A stretch of 40,410 nucleotides of DNA from CALELF01 sp045617925 (lineage in GTDB: Bacteria; Synergistota; Synergistia; Synergistales; Synergistaceae): assembly GCA_045617925.1 (NCBI GenBank), contig JAZLJR010000020.1, forward strand, positions 1 to 40,410. The letters are read 5' to 3'. The notes beneath the pieces were generated by a model. It was not told the DNA's origin and ran no database searches. It saw nothing but the letters and a program-made list of their open reading frames with translations. Every line of letters starts with the position of its first letter. Position 1 is the stretch's first letter. The position numbers were made by a program, and so were the translations under genes. This document shows, one piece after another, positions 32,359 through 40,410 of the stretch.

Positions 32359-32386
32359 TTTACAAAAATCTGTTTTTGTGTATAAT
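32359..32386 (+). promoter_or_regulatory. Promoter of tRNA-Thr
   Basis: TTTACA (32359-32364), a 16-bp spacer and TATAAT (32381-32386), 20 bp before the mature tRNA. Confidence 0.75.
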
Positions 32387-32406
32387 ACGCTAGTTGTTAT
32401 CGCAAC

Positions 32407-32482
<76 letters not shown>

Positions 32483-32497
32483 TTATTAGATTATTTA

Positions 32498-32522
32498 GCC
32501 TTGTCTTTGACAAGGCTTTTTT
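32498..32522 (+). terminator. Terminator after tRNA-Thr
   Basis: GCCTTGTC-TTT-GACAAGGC followed by six T, 16 bp after the tRNA CCA. Confidence 0.9.
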
Positions 32523-32565
32523 AATATCTTACGACAGAATTTTCATTATTTTTTAGGTGACAAAT

Positions 32566-34743
32566 ATGAGACTTATTATTGCAGAAAAACCCTCACTTGC
32601 CCGTGCTATTGCGGACGGAATTGGAAGGCCACAAAGGAGAATAGAATGTGGCTTCATAGAGATTGGTGACACGATAGTTGCGCACGCCGCAGGCCACATA
32701 ATGAAAGCCTGTGAGCCTAGTGATTATGACGAAAAATATAGACACTGGAGAACCGACGCTTTACCGATAAAGCTACCCAAGAAATGGAATGTTACGCCTG
32801 ATGAAACAAAGCTAGAACTCTTCACAGCATTAAAAAATCTTATCCTTCAAGCAGATGAAGTGGTAAACGCTGGCGACCCGGACAGGGAAGGACAACTTTT
32901 AATAGACGAAATAATAAATTATTGTAATTACAAAGGTTCTATTACAAGGCTTTTGGTAAATGACACGAACGAAAGTGCTGTGAAAAAAGCACTGGAAGAA
33001 ATGAAATCAAACCAAGAATACAAGCCACTGTATGATGCAGCTCTCTCTCGGCAGGAAGCAGATTGGACTTGCGGAATGTCGTTATCACGTTTGTTTTCTC
33101 TCACTGTGCCAAGAGACGACACAAAGTCTTTAAGCATAGGGCGTGTTATCACTCCAACTCTTGCAATAGTCGTTAAAAGAGATTTAGAAATTGAAAATTT
33201 TGTGCCAAAGCCTTTTTATTCTATCAGCGGAATTTTTACTGTGACAAATGGTGAATTTACTGCCACATGGAAACCAAACGAGGACAGCCCTTTTTTAGAC
33301 GAGAAAAATAGGATTTTGGATAAAACTGTAATAGACAAACTTCGCCAAAAACTTCATAATGGTGCTGTTGGTCGCATAATAAGCTATGACAAAAAAGAGG
33401 CAAAAGCAAATCCACCACTATTGCATTGTATGTCCTCTTGTCAAACAGAGGTCTCCAAAAAACACGGATGTTCTGTTGAAGAGGTTACAAAAACGCTGCA
33501 AACTCTTTATGAAAAGAAGTTTACTACCTATCCTCGCACTCGCTGTGAATATGCGACAGATGCAATTTTTGAAAACCACACAAGCGTTTTGCCACGAGTG
33601 CTTTCAACCTTACCCGAAAGCATTGCAAATTCCGTAAGAGAAATAATTGATGTTGATAAAAAATCTAAAGCATTCAATGATGCAAAGGTTGTGGAACACC
33701 ACGCCATTGTCCCAACCGGAACAATTCCGCATAAAAGTGAATTAACAGAAGTTGAACAAGCGGTGTATGATGCAATTGTTGCGCGATACATTGTGCAATT
33801 CTTGCCACCACAACTTTTTGAAGATGCAAAAGCAGAAGTTGAAATAGAAAAGGAACTCTTCAAAGCGCACTCAAAGACATGTGTTTCACTCGGCTGGAAG
33901 GTGCTTTATACAAAGGATGCAGAGCCTGACACAGACGAAACCGAAGAAGAGGAAGAAGAAACACAAACAAATGCATTGCCACACATGACACTCAGCGAGC
34001 CGGCAGGACTTAGAGAATTAACACAGACAGAAAAAAAGACCACACCTCCAGAACGATTCACAGAGGGCAGTCTCATAAATGTTATGGCAAATGTGCAACG
34101 ATACACAGAAGATGCAAGGTTCAAAGAAATATTGAAAGAAACATCTGGTATCGGCACAGAAGCTACACGCACAGAAATATTAAAAAGGCTCTATGCAAAA
34201 GAATACATAGAGAAAAAAGGCAAGTCCATAATTTCAACCCAAATGGGGCGTGATATCATTGCCGTCGTGCCACAGGAAATCAAATCCGTAGAATTGACAG
34301 CCTTGTGGGAAGAAAAACTTTCCCAAATAGTAAGCCGTGAATTTACAAAAGAAAAATTCCTTGAAGAACAGGAAAATTTCTTGGAAGAACTGACAAAAAA
34401 TTGGTTAAAAGGTCACCCACCAATCCGCTTTAGGCGTGAATGGCATGATACAAGAGAGAGGGTAAAATGCCCCTTCTGCAAACAAGAAAAAATGGTTGAA
34501 ATCACTTCACGCAAAACCGGTGTAAAATTCTGGAAATGCGAGGCTTGTTCAGAGGTTCTTTATGCAACCGTCCGTGGCAAGATGCCAAAAACTCATAAGT
34601 GCTTGAAGTGTGATGGTATTATTGTCCGAATGAGAAAAAGAGACGGAAGCGGATATTATTGGCGATGTCGCAAAGACGGCAATCATTTCTTCATAGATGA
34701 CAACAGAACACCTCGTGAAAGAGAACAATACAAAAGATACTAA
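32566..34743 (+). CDS. topB: DNA topoisomerase III
   Basis: A 725-residue type IA topoisomerase, which cuts and passes single strands and separates linked DNA. The Toprim domain opens with MRLIIAEKPSLARAI and has the acidic DPDREGQLL; the catalytic tyrosine is Y322 in TTYPRTRCEYAT, where the residue after YPRT is Arg instead of the usual Asp. An acidic insert (DTDETEEEEEE) lies near 460, and the C-terminus has zinc-ribbon cysteines (CPFC...CEAC, CLKC). The ATG at 32566 is favoured by AGGTG. TopB is often on mobile elements, but no conjugation genes are nearby. Confidence 0.93.
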   Translation: MRLIIAEKPSLARAIADGIGRPQRRIECGFIEIGDTIVAHAAGHIMKACEPSDYDEKYRHWRTDALPIKLPKKWNVTPDETKLELFTALKNLILQADEVVNAGDPDREGQLLIDEIINYCNYKGSITRLLVNDTNESAVKKALEEMKSNQEYKPLYDAALSRQEADWTCGMSLSRLFSLTVPRDDTKSLSIGRVITPTLAIVVKRDLEIENFVPKPFYSISGIFTVTNGEFTATWKPNEDSPFLDEKNRILDKTVIDKLRQKLHNGAVGRIISYDKKEAKANPPLLHCMSSCQTEVSKKHGCSVEEVTKTLQTLYEKKFTTYPRTRCEYATDAIFENHTSVLPRVLSTLPESIANSVREIIDVDKKSKAFNDAKVVEHHAIVPTGTIPHKSELTEVEQAVYDAIVARYIVQFLPPQLFEDAKAEVEIEKELFKAHSKTCVSLGWKVLYTKDAEPDTDETEEEEEETQTNALPHMTLSEPAGLRELTQTEKKTTPPERFTEGSLINVMANVQRYTEDARFKEILKETSGIGTEATRTEILKRLYAKEYIEKKGKSIISTQMGRDIIAVVPQEIKSVELTALWEEKLSQIVSREFTKEKFLEEQENFLEELTKNWLKGHPPIRFRREWHDTRERVKCPFCKQEKMVEITSRKTGVKFWKCEACSEVLYATVRGKMPKTHKCLKCDGIIVRMRKRDGSGYYWRCRKDGNHFFIDDNRTPREREQYKRY

Positions 34744-34775
34744 TCCAAATAGAAAAAAGGACTTTGTTTTTTGAC

Positions 34776-36377
34776 ATGAAAAAATTTATAACTGTTTTTT
34801 ATTGCCTTGTTATTATGTTTTTCTCACTTTTACCAGTCAACTCTGCACAAGCACAGAGCAATGAAAAAATACTTTTTATTCCTCACGATGACAGACCTAT
34901 ATCAAGCGACGTGCCGGCAGAAGCTGTTTTTATGTTGGGCTATGATGTAGTAATGCCACCAAAGAAGCTGTTAGGCGGAGTGGGCAAGCGAGCTAATCCG
35001 GAAAAACTTGCAAAATGGGCAAGTGAACATACAAAAGATGCTATAGCTGTAATTTTATCCTCTGATGCCATGCTTTATGGTGGGTTAGTGCCATCAAGAA
35101 ATCATAATTTTAGCGCAGAAGAACTAGATAAAAGAGTGGAAAATATAGTCTCACTAAAAAAGGAAAACCCAACCTTAAACATATACGTTTTTGGTTCTCT
35201 TATGCGAACCCCAAGCGGTCCAGAAACATCTGGCAATGAAGAACCCAGTTACTACAAAATCTGTGGGCGTGAGATTTTTCAAGCTACAGGCCTTATGGAT
35301 AAGAAAGACATGCAGGGTTTAAGTGACGAAGAAGAAAACGCGTTAAAAGAACTGATGAGTAAAATTCCAATTGGTGCGTGGCAGGATTGGACTGAGCGGA
35401 GAAAGAAAAATATTAATGTCAGCAAAAAGCTAATTGACTTACTACGTTCTGGGACGCTGGATTATTTCATCATTGGTAAAGATGACAATGCACCTCTGTC
35501 TGCCACACACATGGAAGGACGTAAACTTGCTGAATATAGCAGTAATTTACCAGATGATAATTTCCAGCTTCTTGCCGGGATTGACGAATTTGCCATGTTG
35601 CTTTTGGCACGTGCTGTTAATAAACACGAAAAGCAAACACCAAAAATTGCCGTGCAATATAACATCGGTAAGGGCAGTGATACAATTCCTGGTTTTTCTG
35701 ATGAACCAATTCATAATTCTATTGACTCGCAAATCGCCATTGCTGGTGCAACAAAAGTTACTTCTGATGATGACGCAGATTTTATACTTCTTGTAAATAC
35801 TAATCTAGATGGTCGCACAGGTGACTGTAATTCTATACCTGATATGCCAGCCACAAGCGATAAGCCAAGAGCAGGCACGTTTGAATTTGCAAATTTAATT
35901 GAGAAAAAAATAAATGCAAATTACAAAGTAGTTGTTGCAGATATTGCTTTTGCCAATGGTTCTGACAATGCATTGATGAAGGTGCTACGCAAAAGAAATC
36001 TTTTAATGAAGCTCTGTGCTTATGCCGGCTGGAACACGCCAACCAATAGCACTGGCTTTGCAATTGGACAGGGAATTATAGCCACACGTCTTTCAAAAAC
36101 AGACTGTGAAAAACTTTTGATAGCACGTTACCTTGACGATTATGTTTATCAAGCAAATATTCGACCCAAAATTATGAATATAATATTCACCAAGTTCGGT
36201 AATTATAATTTTTGTCTTAAATTAGGTGAATATGAAAAGAAATTAACAACGCTAGCTACCAATATGATGCATAAATTTGCCATGACACATTTGCCAAAAT
36301 ATAAAGGGCTGGAGAATTTAGAGTTTTCTTTCCCTTGGCATCGCACCTTTGAAGGATTGATTGTGCTACCTGAATAA
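34776..36377 (+). CDS. DUF4127 family protein, secreted
   Basis: A 533-residue protein with a signal peptide (about 1-27, cut after AQA). The mature N-terminus KILFIPHDDRPISSDVP and the following PPKKLLGG, SSDAMLYGGLVPSR and IIGKDDNAPLS are characteristic of DUF4127, an uncharacterised family of large proteins in Firmicutes and Synergistota. The conserved Asp-rich blocks suggest an enzyme, but no function is established. The start is uncertain: ATG 34776 fits the signal peptide but AAGG is far (15 bases); an in-frame TTG at 34764 is the alternative. It lies 32 bp after topB. Confidence 0.8.
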   Translation: MKKFITVFYCLVIMFFSLLPVNSAQAQSNEKILFIPHDDRPISSDVPAEAVFMLGYDVVMPPKKLLGGVGKRANPEKLAKWASEHTKDAIAVILSSDAMLYGGLVPSRNHNFSAEELDKRVENIVSLKKENPTLNIYVFGSLMRTPSGPETSGNEEPSYYKICGREIFQATGLMDKKDMQGLSDEEENALKELMSKIPIGAWQDWTERRKKNINVSKKLIDLLRSGTLDYFIIGKDDNAPLSATHMEGRKLAEYSSNLPDDNFQLLAGIDEFAMLLLARAVNKHEKQTPKIAVQYNIGKGSDTIPGFSDEPIHNSIDSQIAIAGATKVTSDDDADFILLVNTNLDGRTGDCNSIPDMPATSDKPRAGTFEFANLIEKKINANYKVVVADIAFANGSDNALMKVLRKRNLLMKLCAYAGWNTPTNSTGFAIGQGIIATRLSKTDCEKLLIARYLDDYVYQANIRPKIMNIIFTKFGNYNFCLKLGEYEKKLTTLATNMMHKFAMTHLPKYKGLENLEFSFPWHRTFEGLIVLPE

Positions 36378-36403
36378 TAAGCCTGCCAAAATTTACTTGT
36401 TCT

Positions 36404-36445
36404 AAAAAAAACTGAGGTAATCTATTGATCACCCCAGTTTTTTTA
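36404..36445. terminator. Bidirectional terminator between DUF4127 gene and recG
   Basis: AAAAAAACTG (36405-36414) pairs with CAGTTTTTTT (36435-36444), with GGT/ACC and ATC/GAT inside. A- and T-tracts on each side suit the two convergent genes. Confidence 0.8.
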
Positions 36446-36450
36446 TATCT

Positions 36451-38451
36451 TTATTCTTTTGCATCTTCCATTGCCTCAGCAAAAATTTCTGCATCATTAA
36501 GAGGGTCAGCTAACAAAAAGTTTGCAAAACCATGTTGAGCCACGCCGAATGTATCGCCACTCCCCCTGTTAGCTAAATCCTGCTCTGCTATCAAGAAACC
36601 ATCATTTGTCGAGGCGAAAAATTTTAATCGCTCATTTATCTCATCTTGACGAACAAGCAATATACAAACACCACGTCTGCTACCTCTTCCTACCCTGCCA
36701 CGAAGCTGGTGCAATTGTGACATACCATAACGGTTTGGACTTTCAATAACTATTACACTTGCTTCTGGAACATCAATGCCAACTTCAAGCACAGTTGTGC
36801 CAGCTAACAATTGACACTCACCTTTTTTGAATTTTTCCATAGCCAACAATTTTTCATCACTATTCATTTGCCCGTGTATAAGTCCAACAGAAAACATGGG
36901 AAGCATTCTTGCCAGCCACTCAACTCTTTTTTCAACCGCTGGCAAGTTACTTGCTTCATCATCTTCAACACGAGGACAAATCCAATAGACTCTTCCACCA
37001 TTTTTAATCTCAGAACCAACAAACGCTAAAAGCTTTTGGACATCTTTTGTTGACACAATCTTTGTTGTGATTTCTTTTCGTTTTATACCATCTTTTGTGA
37101 CAAGAGGTCTTTGCTTTAATATGGAAAGTGACATATCACTATAAAGCACCTGCGTTAAGGTGCGAGGAATTGGCGTTGCTGTCATCATAAGCAAATGTGG
37201 AGTTGGTCTTATTGCAAGCAAAGTTTTTCTTTGGTTTACCCCAAAACGCTGTTGTTCGTCTATTATGAGCAAAGCTAAAGTCTTGAATACACTGGTAAGC
37301 GAAAAAAGTGCGTGTGTTCCAACTACAAAATTTATTTTGCCATTGGCAAGTTCTTCTTCTATCAATTTACGCTCAGCCTTGGAAGTTTTGCCTGTCAAGA
37401 GCGAAATGTTTGCAGCAACAGGAGCAACTTTTTTTGCTTCTTCATATATCTGTTCTGCTAACACTTCTGTCGGGGCAAGGAATGCAACTTGATAGCCACT
37501 CTTTATGGTTGCATTTGCCACCGCCAAAGCAACAAATGTTTTGCCACTTCCTACATCACCCTGTAAAAGACGTGACATATGACAAGTGTTCATATCCTGC
37601 AAAATTTCTTCTATCGCATTTGTTTGATCATTCGTTAAGCAAAAATTGAGATTTTCTAACAAATTTTTGCTGTCTGAAGTGATTTTATAAAATGGTGTGC
37701 TTTGGCTTTCACGTCTAACTTTTTCGCCGGAGCTAAACTTGATAAATAGCTCCTCATACTTTAATCTTCTTCTTCCTTCGTTCAAGTTTTTTTCATCGTT
37801 TGGAAGATGTGTCTCTTGAAATGCCTGCACTCTGTCCATTAAAGAACGACGAGACAAAATCTCGCTTGGCAAATTTTCCTTGATTAAATGTCCATATCGT
37901 TTGAAAACTTCTGCAACAAGTTTTCTCACATAACTTTGCTTTAAGCCTTCAGTTAGAGGATAGACAGGAAGGAGCCGTGAAAAATTTGCAATTTGTTCTT
38001 TCGCTTTCTGTTCGTCGTTGTCTAAAACTATTATCTCTGGTGACACAATTTGTAACTTATCTTGCCGCACAGAAACAGCACCGTAAATTACAACTTTTGC
38101 ACCCTCTGTTAATTGCTTGTCCAAAAATCTGTTAAAAAATACTAGCGGAATCTGCCCTGTTTCATCTTCCAACATTGTTTGAATTAGCATCCTTCGCCCT
38201 GATGGGTCGAGTCTTTTAGAAGATATAGTGCCAAGACTACCTTCCACACACACCGTAGCTTCATCAGACAACTTATTTATTTTTGAGAAATTACGTCTAT
38301 CTTCATAACGGCTTGGGAAAAAATTAAAAATATCTGCAACATAAAAAAGCCCTAACCGAGCCAAGGCAGTGGAACGCGCAGCTCCAACGCCAGGAATCTT
38401 GGTTAGGGGAATTTTACTCATTATGTCATTAGTAAAAAATATGTTTTCCAT
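36451..38451 (-). CDS. recG: ATP-dependent DNA helicase RecG
   Basis: A 666-residue branch-migration helicase that acts on stalled forks. It has an N-terminal wedge (OB) domain (about 15-230) and two SF2 helicase domains: Walker A GDVGSGKT near 295, the DExx box at 398-401, MTATPIPRTL, and the C-terminal QLRGRVGRG and SNDGFLIAEQDLANRGSGD. Motif II reads DEQQ rather than the nearly invariant DEQH. It starts four bases after the divIVA stop with no clear ribosome binding site, suggesting coupling. An internal ATG at residue 11 is an alternative start. Confidence 0.95.
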   Translation of the reverse strand: MENIFFTNDIMSKIPLTKIPGVGAARSTALARLGLFYVADIFNFFPSRYEDRRNFSKINKLSDEATVCVEGSLGTISSKRLDPSGRRMLIQTMLEDETGQIPLVFFNRFLDKQLTEGAKVVIYGAVSVRQDKLQIVSPEIIVLDNDEQKAKEQIANFSRLLPVYPLTEGLKQSYVRKLVAEVFKRYGHLIKENLPSEILSRRSLMDRVQAFQETHLPNDEKNLNEGRRRLKYEELFIKFSSGEKVRRESQSTPFYKITSDSKNLLENLNFCLTNDQTNAIEEILQDMNTCHMSRLLQGDVGSGKTFVALAVANATIKSGYQVAFLAPTEVLAEQIYEEAKKVAPVAANISLLTGKTSKAERKLIEEELANGKINFVVGTHALFSLTSVFKTLALLIIDEQQRFGVNQRKTLLAIRPTPHLLMMTATPIPRTLTQVLYSDMSLSILKQRPLVTKDGIKRKEITTKIVSTKDVQKLLAFVGSEIKNGGRVYWICPRVEDDEASNLPAVEKRVEWLARMLPMFSVGLIHGQMNSDEKLLAMEKFKKGECQLLAGTTVLEVGIDVPEASVIVIESPNRYGMSQLHQLRGRVGRGSRRGVCILLVRQDEINERLKFFASTNDGFLIAEQDLANRGSGDTFGVAQHGFANFLLADPLNDAEIFAEAMEDAKE

Positions 38452-38455
38452 AGTT

Positions 38456-39181
38456 TTAGTATCTGTAATCTAATTCATCATCATTTTGTATGTGTTCTGT
38501 TTCTTCTACTCCATATTCTTCTATATCATCTGAATTGTTTTCTTGCTCTTGCACTTCTTCTATTTCTTCTATTTCTTCCACATCTTCAACATCTTCTGCA
38601 TTTTTTGATTCCTCTGCGATTGCTTCTTCAGAGATTTCTGGAACATAATCTGCAAAGAAACTTCTTCCAGTTTTTTCCACATCATCAAGGTAATTTATTA
38701 CAGTATCTGCAGCATCAACAAGCCCAGTTCTTTGATAATTGAAATCAAGCGCTCTGTTGAACTTTGCCAAAAGATCACGGAAAGCAGAGGAGAAATTGTC
38801 ACGTATCGTTTTAATCTGACGAATTTCCTCCGCAAGCTGCTGCCCTTGAAGTGAAAGACGCGCTGCTTCTTTTCTTGCAGCCTCTTCTGCCTCGAGCCTC
38901 ATTTCCATTGCTCTTTGTTTACTATCCTCAAGGTATTTTTCTGCAGTTTTTTGTGCCATTACTAGCGTTTCTTGAAGCTGCGTCTTATCCCTCTCATATT
39001 TTTCAAGAGCGGTCTTTGCCTGACGCAATTGTCTTTCTAGGTCTCGTTTGCTCTGTGTTAGGGCTTGAACCGTAACGGCAACATTTTCAAGATACTCATC
39101 AACCTGAGTTTCACTGTAACCACGAAAAGAACGAGAAAAATTCTTGCTCGTAATGTCTAGTGCTGTTAAAAGTTCTTGCAT
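38456..39181 (-). CDS. divIVA: DivIVA domain protein
   Basis: A 241-residue cell-division/polarity protein. The N-terminal DivIVA lipid-binding block LDITSKNFSRSFRGYSETQVDEYLE is followed by a long coiled coil (30-165). The last about 60 residues are very acidic (EEIEEIEEVQEQE). DivIVA proteins bind curved membrane at poles and septa and recruit partners; DivIVA in an LPS-bearing diderm is typical of Synergistota and Negativicutes. A GGGAG site precedes the ATG. It lies between yggS and recG; the yggS-divIVA linkage is common in Firmicutes (ylm cluster). Confidence 0.9.
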   Translation of the reverse strand: MQELLTALDITSKNFSRSFRGYSETQVDEYLENVAVTVQALTQSKRDLERQLRQAKTALEKYERDKTQLQETLVMAQKTAEKYLEDSKQRAMEMRLEAEEAARKEAARLSLQGQQLAEEIRQIKTIRDNFSSAFRDLLAKFNRALDFNYQRTGLVDAADTVINYLDDVEKTGRSFFADYVPEISEEAIAEESKNAEDVEDVEEIEEIEEVQEQENNSDDIEEYGVEETEHIQNDDELDYRY

Positions 39182-39272
39182 AATATCACTCCCGTTTAAA
39201 ATGATTTCATTTATAAAAAATTATGGCGTTTCTAAATATGTAATAACACTTTTACTTTTAGCAAAATAGTAG

Positions 39273-39968
39273 TTATTGGGCTAATCGACGAGTGCCAAAA
39301 ATTGAAGTGCCAACACGGACAATGGTGCTTCCTTCTTCAATTGCGATTTCAAAATCTCCGCTCATTCCCATAGAAAGCTCAGGCAATTTTGCACCCGTGT
39401 TTTTTTCAAGAGTATCGCGAAGTATTCTTGCTGAAGCAAAAGTTTTATGCAACTCTTGTTCGTCTGCTGCTTCGCGTGCCATTGTCATTAGTCCGGTTGG
39501 GACGACAAGCGAACAATTTTTTAATATATGGCACAAAAGATTTTCTGCTTGAACTGAAGGGATTCCATTTTTACTTTCCTCTCCCGTAACATTAACTTCA
39601 ATAAAAATCGGAAAAGGGGAAGCTCCTTTTTTAGCGAGAACATTTTGTAAAATGTCCGCCGCTTCAATATTATCTATTGTCTCAATCAAATCAAAAATTT
39701 CCACAGCTTTTTTTATTTTATTACGCTGCATGTGGCCTATCATATGCCATGGAATATTACGAGGTGCAGAGGGATTGTTTCTTTTTTCTTCTGCTTCCTG
39801 CACCTTATTTTCCCCAATAAGATCTAAAAAAGGGGCAGCTTCGCATATTTCATCTAGAGGATGATACTTCGTCACCCCCATGAGACGAACTTCTTCTACT
39901 TTTCTGTTAGATATTTTAACAGATTTTTCAATTTTCTGTCTAATAATTTCTATATTTTCTTTAATCAA
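39273..39968 (-). CDS. yggS: PLP homeostasis protein YggS/PROSC (TTG start)
   Basis: A 231-residue alanine-racemase-fold PLP-binding protein that controls free PLP and amino-acid pools. The PLP lysine is K34 in MGVTKYHP; GENKVQEAEEK, WHMIGHMQRNK and MGMSGDFEIAI are family blocks. A longer frame to an ATG at 40085 exists, but a consensus promoter at 40006-40034 lies inside it, so that start cannot be on this transcript. TTG 39968, with GGGG seven bases upstream and the usual family N-terminus (IKENIEIIRQKI), is chosen. Confidence 0.93.
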   Translation of the reverse strand: MIKENIEIIRQKIEKSVKISNRKVEEVRLMGVTKYHPLDEICEAAPFLDLIGENKVQEAEEKRNNPSAPRNIPWHMIGHMQRNKIKKAVEIFDLIETIDNIEAADILQNVLAKKGASPFPIFIEVNVTGEESKNGIPSVQAENLLCHILKNCSLVVPTGLMTMAREAADEQELHKTFASARILRDTLEKNTGAKLPELSMGMSGDFEIAIEEGSTIVRVGTSIFGTRRLAQ

Positions 39969-40005
39969 TGCAAAACCCCGTGATGTAAACCATCTATTTT
40001 TTTGA

Positions 40006-40034
40006 ATTATAACAGCATTATATGTTTTTGGCAA
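40006..40034 (-). promoter_or_regulatory. Promoter of the yggS-divIVA-recG operon
   Basis: TTGCCA (40029-40034), a 17-bp spacer and a perfect TATAAT (40006-40011) on the minus strand give a start near 40000 and a leader of about 30 nt to the TTG codon. Confidence 0.75.
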
Positions 40035-40071
40035 TAATGGCGTAAAATTTTCAACAAGTTGCAAAAATGAC

Positions 40072-40100
40072 TTGCATTTTTGCAACTTATGTTATATAAT
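40072..40100 (+). promoter_or_regulatory. Promoter of the second tuf gene
   Basis: TTGCAT (40072-40077), a 17-bp spacer and a perfect TATAAT (40095-40100). It diverges from the yggS promoter and starts a leader of about 100 nt. Confidence 0.8.
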
Positions 40101-40114
40101 CCACGCTACTTTGA

Positions 40115-40139
40115 AAAGACTCAACATGGGTCTTTTTTT
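40115..40139 (+). promoter_or_regulatory. Terminator-like hairpin in the second tuf leader
   Basis: AAAGACTC (40115-40122) pairs with GGGTCTTT (40128-40135) around AACAT, and further T follow to 40139. It sits within about ten bases of the predicted transcript start. It looks like an early attenuator or a 5' stabilising stem; which is unknown. Confidence 0.5.
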
Positions 40140-40206
40140 AGTGTGTTTATTTTTTTTGAACCTAAGCCTATAAGGCTAAAAAAAATTATATTTGGAGGTG
40201 CCAATT

Positions 40207-40410
40207 ATGGCAAAAGAGAAATTTGTACGTAACAAACCACACTTGAACATCGGGACCATTGGTCACATCGACCATGGTAAGACAACAACGACAGCCGCTA
40301 TCACGAAGACACTTGCCCGTCACGGTCAAGCAGACTTCACACCATTTGATATGATAGACAAGGCTCCAGAAGAGAGAGAGCGTGGTATCACAATCAACAT
40401 TGCACACGTT
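40207..40410 (+). CDS. tuf: Elongation factor Tu, N-terminal part (second copy, cut by window edge)
   Basis: The first 68 codons of a second EF-Tu gene, identical in protein sequence to the copy at 1-204 (P-loop GHIDHGKT, ERGITINIAH). The start ATG has a strong GGAGGTG site. It has its own promoter and leader, unlike the str-operon copy. In related bacteria such a second tuf often precedes rpmG-secE-nusG-rplK, but that lies beyond the window. Confidence 0.97.
   Translation, partial: MAKEKFVRNKPHLNIGTIGHIDHGKTTTTAAITKTLARHGQADFTPFDMIDKAPEERERGITINIAHV
40270..40410. repeat. Right arm of terminal inverted repeat (tuf coding sequence)
   Basis: Exact reverse complement of 1-141. It ends at the same tuf codon as the left arm, as expected if both ends are the same assembly node. 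Confidence 0.9.

Noticed and set aside
39969..40085. N-terminal extension of YggS to an ATG at 40085
   Set aside because: It runs through the promoter of the same gene and adds residues not typical of the family.

Overview
The window looks like a chromosomal segment of an AT-rich diderm bacterium that carries Firmicutes-type regulators. Outer-membrane genes (bamA, lpxD, lpxC, lpxA, an LptF/G permease, an lpxL-type acyltransferase) sit beside ctsR-mcsA-clpC, divIVA, long-form hpf and a DUF4127 gene. This mix fits Synergistota best, with Negativicutes as the alternative. No 16S rRNA is present, so the assignment is an inference from gene content and the EF-Tu N-terminus. Nearly everything is chromosomal housekeeping. 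I see no prophage, insertion sequence, CRISPR array or obvious genomic island.

Layout, left to right. (1) 1-3.5 kb: the str operon rpsL-rpsG-fusA-tuf on the minus strand, with a consensus promoter and a leader of about 310 nt. (2) 3.7-13.7 kb: a long minus-strand run lpxD-lpxC-lpxA-lptF/G-nhaC-ileS-rluD-rlmB, ended by a 19-bp hairpin terminator. (3) 13.8-15.9 kb: bamA with its own promoter and terminator. (4) 15.9-20.4 kb: the heat-shock operon ctsR-mcsA-clpC (no mcsB), with a probable CtsR operator, followed by a histidine phosphatase gene. (5) 20.5-21.6 kb: hpf and the tmRNA gene ssrA on the plus strand. (6) 21.7-25.4 kb: folD-def-fmt-nudF-xerD, i.e. formyl-folate and N-formylmethionine metabolism plus a Xer recombinase. 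(7) 25.5-27.5 kb: lpxL, a RuvC/YqgF-fold gene, a macrodomain gene and a small ORF. (8) 27.6-32.3 kb: a lone eutS-type shell gene, a secreted protein with an internal duplication, metY, and an acyl-CoA synthetase. (9) 32.4-36.4 kb: tRNA-Thr, topB and a secreted DUF4127 protein. (10) 36.4-40.0 kb: yggS-divIVA-recG. (11) a second tuf gene starting at the right edge.

The two window ends are the 5' parts of two tuf genes in opposite orientation. The outermost 141 bases are exact reverse complements, which strongly suggests a complete metagenomic contig broken at the tuf repeat.

The main oddities are: a FolD whose cyclohydrolase catalytic positions are replaced (Lys to Ile, Tyr to Phe, Gln to Leu); an orphan EutS shell protein behind a near-consensus promoter; an undescribed secreted protein made of two repeats; the ctsR operon without mcsB and with an altered McsA and CtsR glycine loop; RecG with DEQQ in place of DEQH; and a hairpin terminator that overlaps the clpC stop codon. 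At least five genes (rpsL, nhaC, clpC, folD, yggS) appear to start with TTG and eutS with GTG. I did not find a convincing new multi-gene system here.
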